Shown piece by piece: positions 6,523 through 7,022 of a stretch of DNA of 7,022 nucleotides. The stretch covers positions 1 to 7,022 of the forward strand of contig JAZNIR010000069.1 in assembly GCA_045577595.1 (NCBI GenBank), read 5' to 3'. A program made the translations under genes and the position numbers. The stretch is from Scatosoma sp045577595. GTDB taxonomy: Bacteria > Bacillota > Clostridia > Christensenellales > Borkfalkiaceae. Each line of letters begins with the position of its first letter. Within the stretch, counting starts at the first letter, position 1. The notes below the pieces were generated by a model that did no database searches, was not told the DNA's origin, and saw only the letters and a list, made by a program, of their open reading frames with translations.

Positions 6523-6681
6523 GTGGGCAGAGATGAAAAATTGTGCCTATGGCGCAAAGTTTCACTCGCAACCAATTATGTGATAAGTATGAGCGTTTTC
6601 GTTTTTGCTCGCTCGCGCGAACCACCGTGAAAAAAGCGTTTCTTCAAGACACCTCTGCCCACCAACACCCCAAGAAAATCG
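6475..6681 (-). ncRNA. Candidate free-standing structured small RNA with its own terminator
   Basis: On the minus strand GTGGGCAGAGGTG (6662-6650) pairs with CATCTCTGCCCAC (6535-6523) as a continuous 13-bp helix that needs one G-U pair. On the plus strand the same position is an A-C mismatch, so the minus strand is the likely transcript. Further nested pairings are visible: 6553-6555 with 6636-6638, 6560-6565 with 6627-6632, 6566-6569 with 6617-6620, and a terminal hairpin 6591-6595 with 6610-6614. Together they give a rod with asymmetric bulges. The terminator at 6475-6522 follows at once. The 5' end is uncertain: a TATAAA at 6694-6689 could be the -10, placing the start near 6681, but no good -35 is seen. 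No downstream gene on this strand would be controlled, so it is not an obvious riboswitch. The rod shape and the GAGGTGT start of the inner part are faintly 6S-like, but it is shorter than usual 6S RNA. Confidence 0.4.
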
Positions 6682-6723
6682 AGCTGATTTTATACCGTTT
6701 TTGAACTGTTTTCTTCTCTATGT

Positions 6724-6761
6724 AAAAAAGTTATCCGTCTTTCATAGGTGGATAACTTTTT
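6724..6761. terminator. Bidirectional terminator-like hairpin
   Basis: AAAAAGTTATCC (6725-6736) pairs perfectly over 12 bp with GGATAACTTTTT (6750-6761) around a 13-nt loop. T runs of five or six follow the stem in both directions. On the minus strand it would end transcription of the gene whose 3' end lies at 6936, and it separates that gene from the candidate RNA. Confidence 0.6.
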
Positions 6762-6928
6762 CGCATTTTAATTACAACCCATTTTACACGCAAAATTACA
6801 CACCGAATTTTTCTTTATTTTTCCTCGCCTATCTTTAGCTTGCGTATTTTATGTTATTGCTGCCAAATATTTATCCCACCTCGCAGGTGGATAACTTTTT
6901 AAGCCCTCAATAACAACCCATTTTACAC
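6746..6928. repeat. Pair of direct repeats, each 16 conserved + 12 variable + 16 conserved bp
   Basis: AGGTGGATAACTTTTT occurs at 6746-6761 and 6885-6900, and ACAACCCATTTTACAC at 6774-6789 and 6913-6928. In both units the two blocks are separated by exactly 12 bp of unrelated sequence, and the units lie 139 bp apart. The first block forms one arm of the hairpin in each copy. Read on the minus strand the first block contains TTATCCACC, one base away from a DnaA box. Confidence 0.75.
6871..6900 (+). terminator. Terminator-like hairpin with T tract
   Basis: TTATCCCACCT (6871-6881) pairs with AGGTGGATAA (6885-6894) around a 3-nt CGC loop, with one bulged C, and is followed by CTTTTT. The T tract is better on the plus strand. 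On the minus strand the stem is followed only by ATATTT, so it would be a weaker stop for the gene at 6936-7022. Confidence 0.5.
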
Positions 6929-6935
6929 ACCATTT

Positions 6936-7022
6936 TTATTTAATGCGTTTTTGAATATCTTCCACCGACGGCAACTGTTGACTTAATTCTTCGGGCAATA
7001 CACTACTGATTTTATACTCGCT
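6936..7022 (-). CDS. 3' end of an unknown gene, possibly DUF1016/YhcG-type nuclease-fold protein
   Basis: These are the last 28 codons plus the TAA stop (6938-6936) of a gene that enters from the right edge. The visible tail includes SEYKISSVLPEELSQQ, then LPSVEDIQKRI and a final Lys. From memory, the pattern EYK--LPEEL--LPS-E-I resembles the C-terminal tail of DUF1016 (YhcG) PD-(D/E)XK nuclease-fold proteins, but 28 residues are too few to be sure. Coding is supported by an open frame to the edge and ordinary amino-acid make-up. It reads towards the hairpins at 6871-6900 and 6724-6761 and is separated from the sugar locus by about 900 bp of noncoding DNA, so it is probably unrelated. Confidence 0.55.
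   Translation of the reverse strand, partial: SEYKISSVLPEELSQQLPSVEDIQKRIK

Noticed and set aside
6523..6662. 13-bp inverted repeat ends as terminal repeats of a miniature transposon
   Set aside because: I found no flanking target-site duplication. The single mismatch becomes a G-U pair on the minus strand and a terminator follows directly, so an RNA helix explains it better, though a mobile origin cannot be fully excluded.
6380..6838. Plus-strand open frames of 67 and 77 codons in the gene-free region
   Set aside because: Both run through hairpins and the candidate structured RNA, have no ribosome binding site and no recognisable domain or sensible composition.
6746..6900. DnaA-box-like words (TTATCCACC on the minus strand) as a replication origin
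   Set aside because: Only two copies, each one base off consensus, are part of hairpins with T tracts. No dnaA, dnaN, rep gene or AT-rich unwinding cluster is next to them.

Overview
The window looks like part of a carbohydrate-utilisation locus from a Gram-positive bacterium, most likely a Clostridia-type member of the Bacillota and possibly an uncultured gut or anaerobic lineage. Supporting signs are strong AGGAG-type ribosome binding sites, lipobox lipoproteins, a sigma-A consensus promoter, AT-rich intergenic DNA, and a CUT1 sugar ABC transporter whose cluster carries no ATPase gene in view. The taxonomic call is an inference; no rRNA or marker gene is present.

Positions 1-4949 hold a tight five-gene operon read on the minus strand. 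In transcription order these are: a Gfo/Idh/MocA-fold enzyme with the signature motifs of NAD-dependent GH109 glycosidases (3762-4949); a small lipoprotein with two InlB/Listeria-Bacteroides-type repeats (3166-3732); a 564-residue solute-binding lipoprotein with two tandem perfect EF-hand loops (1427-3121); a MalF/UgpA-type permease (474-1412); and a MalG-type permease cut by the window edge (1-460). Gaps are 13-44 bp and no terminator-like hairpin was seen in them, so one transcript is likely. The simplest reading is capture and import of an oligosaccharide followed by intracellular cleavage by the GH109-like enzyme.

The 219-bp gap 4950-5168 is a divergent control region. It has a good minus-strand promoter for the operon, a perfect TTGACA-N17-TATAAT promoter for the plus-strand regulator, and three copies of a TTTGGTAA-like word as candidate operator half-sites. 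The AraC-family regulator (5169-6035) faces away from the operon and probably senses the imported sugar or a derivative.

Positions 6036-6935 (about 900 bp) contain no convincing protein gene but are rich in structure. There are two very long perfect hairpins (19 and 20 bp stems), two further terminator-like hairpins sharing a repeated sequence, and between them a strong candidate for a free-standing minus-strand structured RNA (about 6475-6681). That RNA has a 13-bp closing helix, nested inner helices and an immediately adjacent intrinsic terminator. At the right edge, 6936-7022 is the last 28 codons of a minus-strand gene, possibly a DUF1016/YhcG-type nuclease-fold protein.

The most novel-looking items are the candidate structured RNA, the EF-hand-bearing binding protein with its repeat-lipoprotein partner, and the paired 16-12-16 repeat blocks at 6746-6928.
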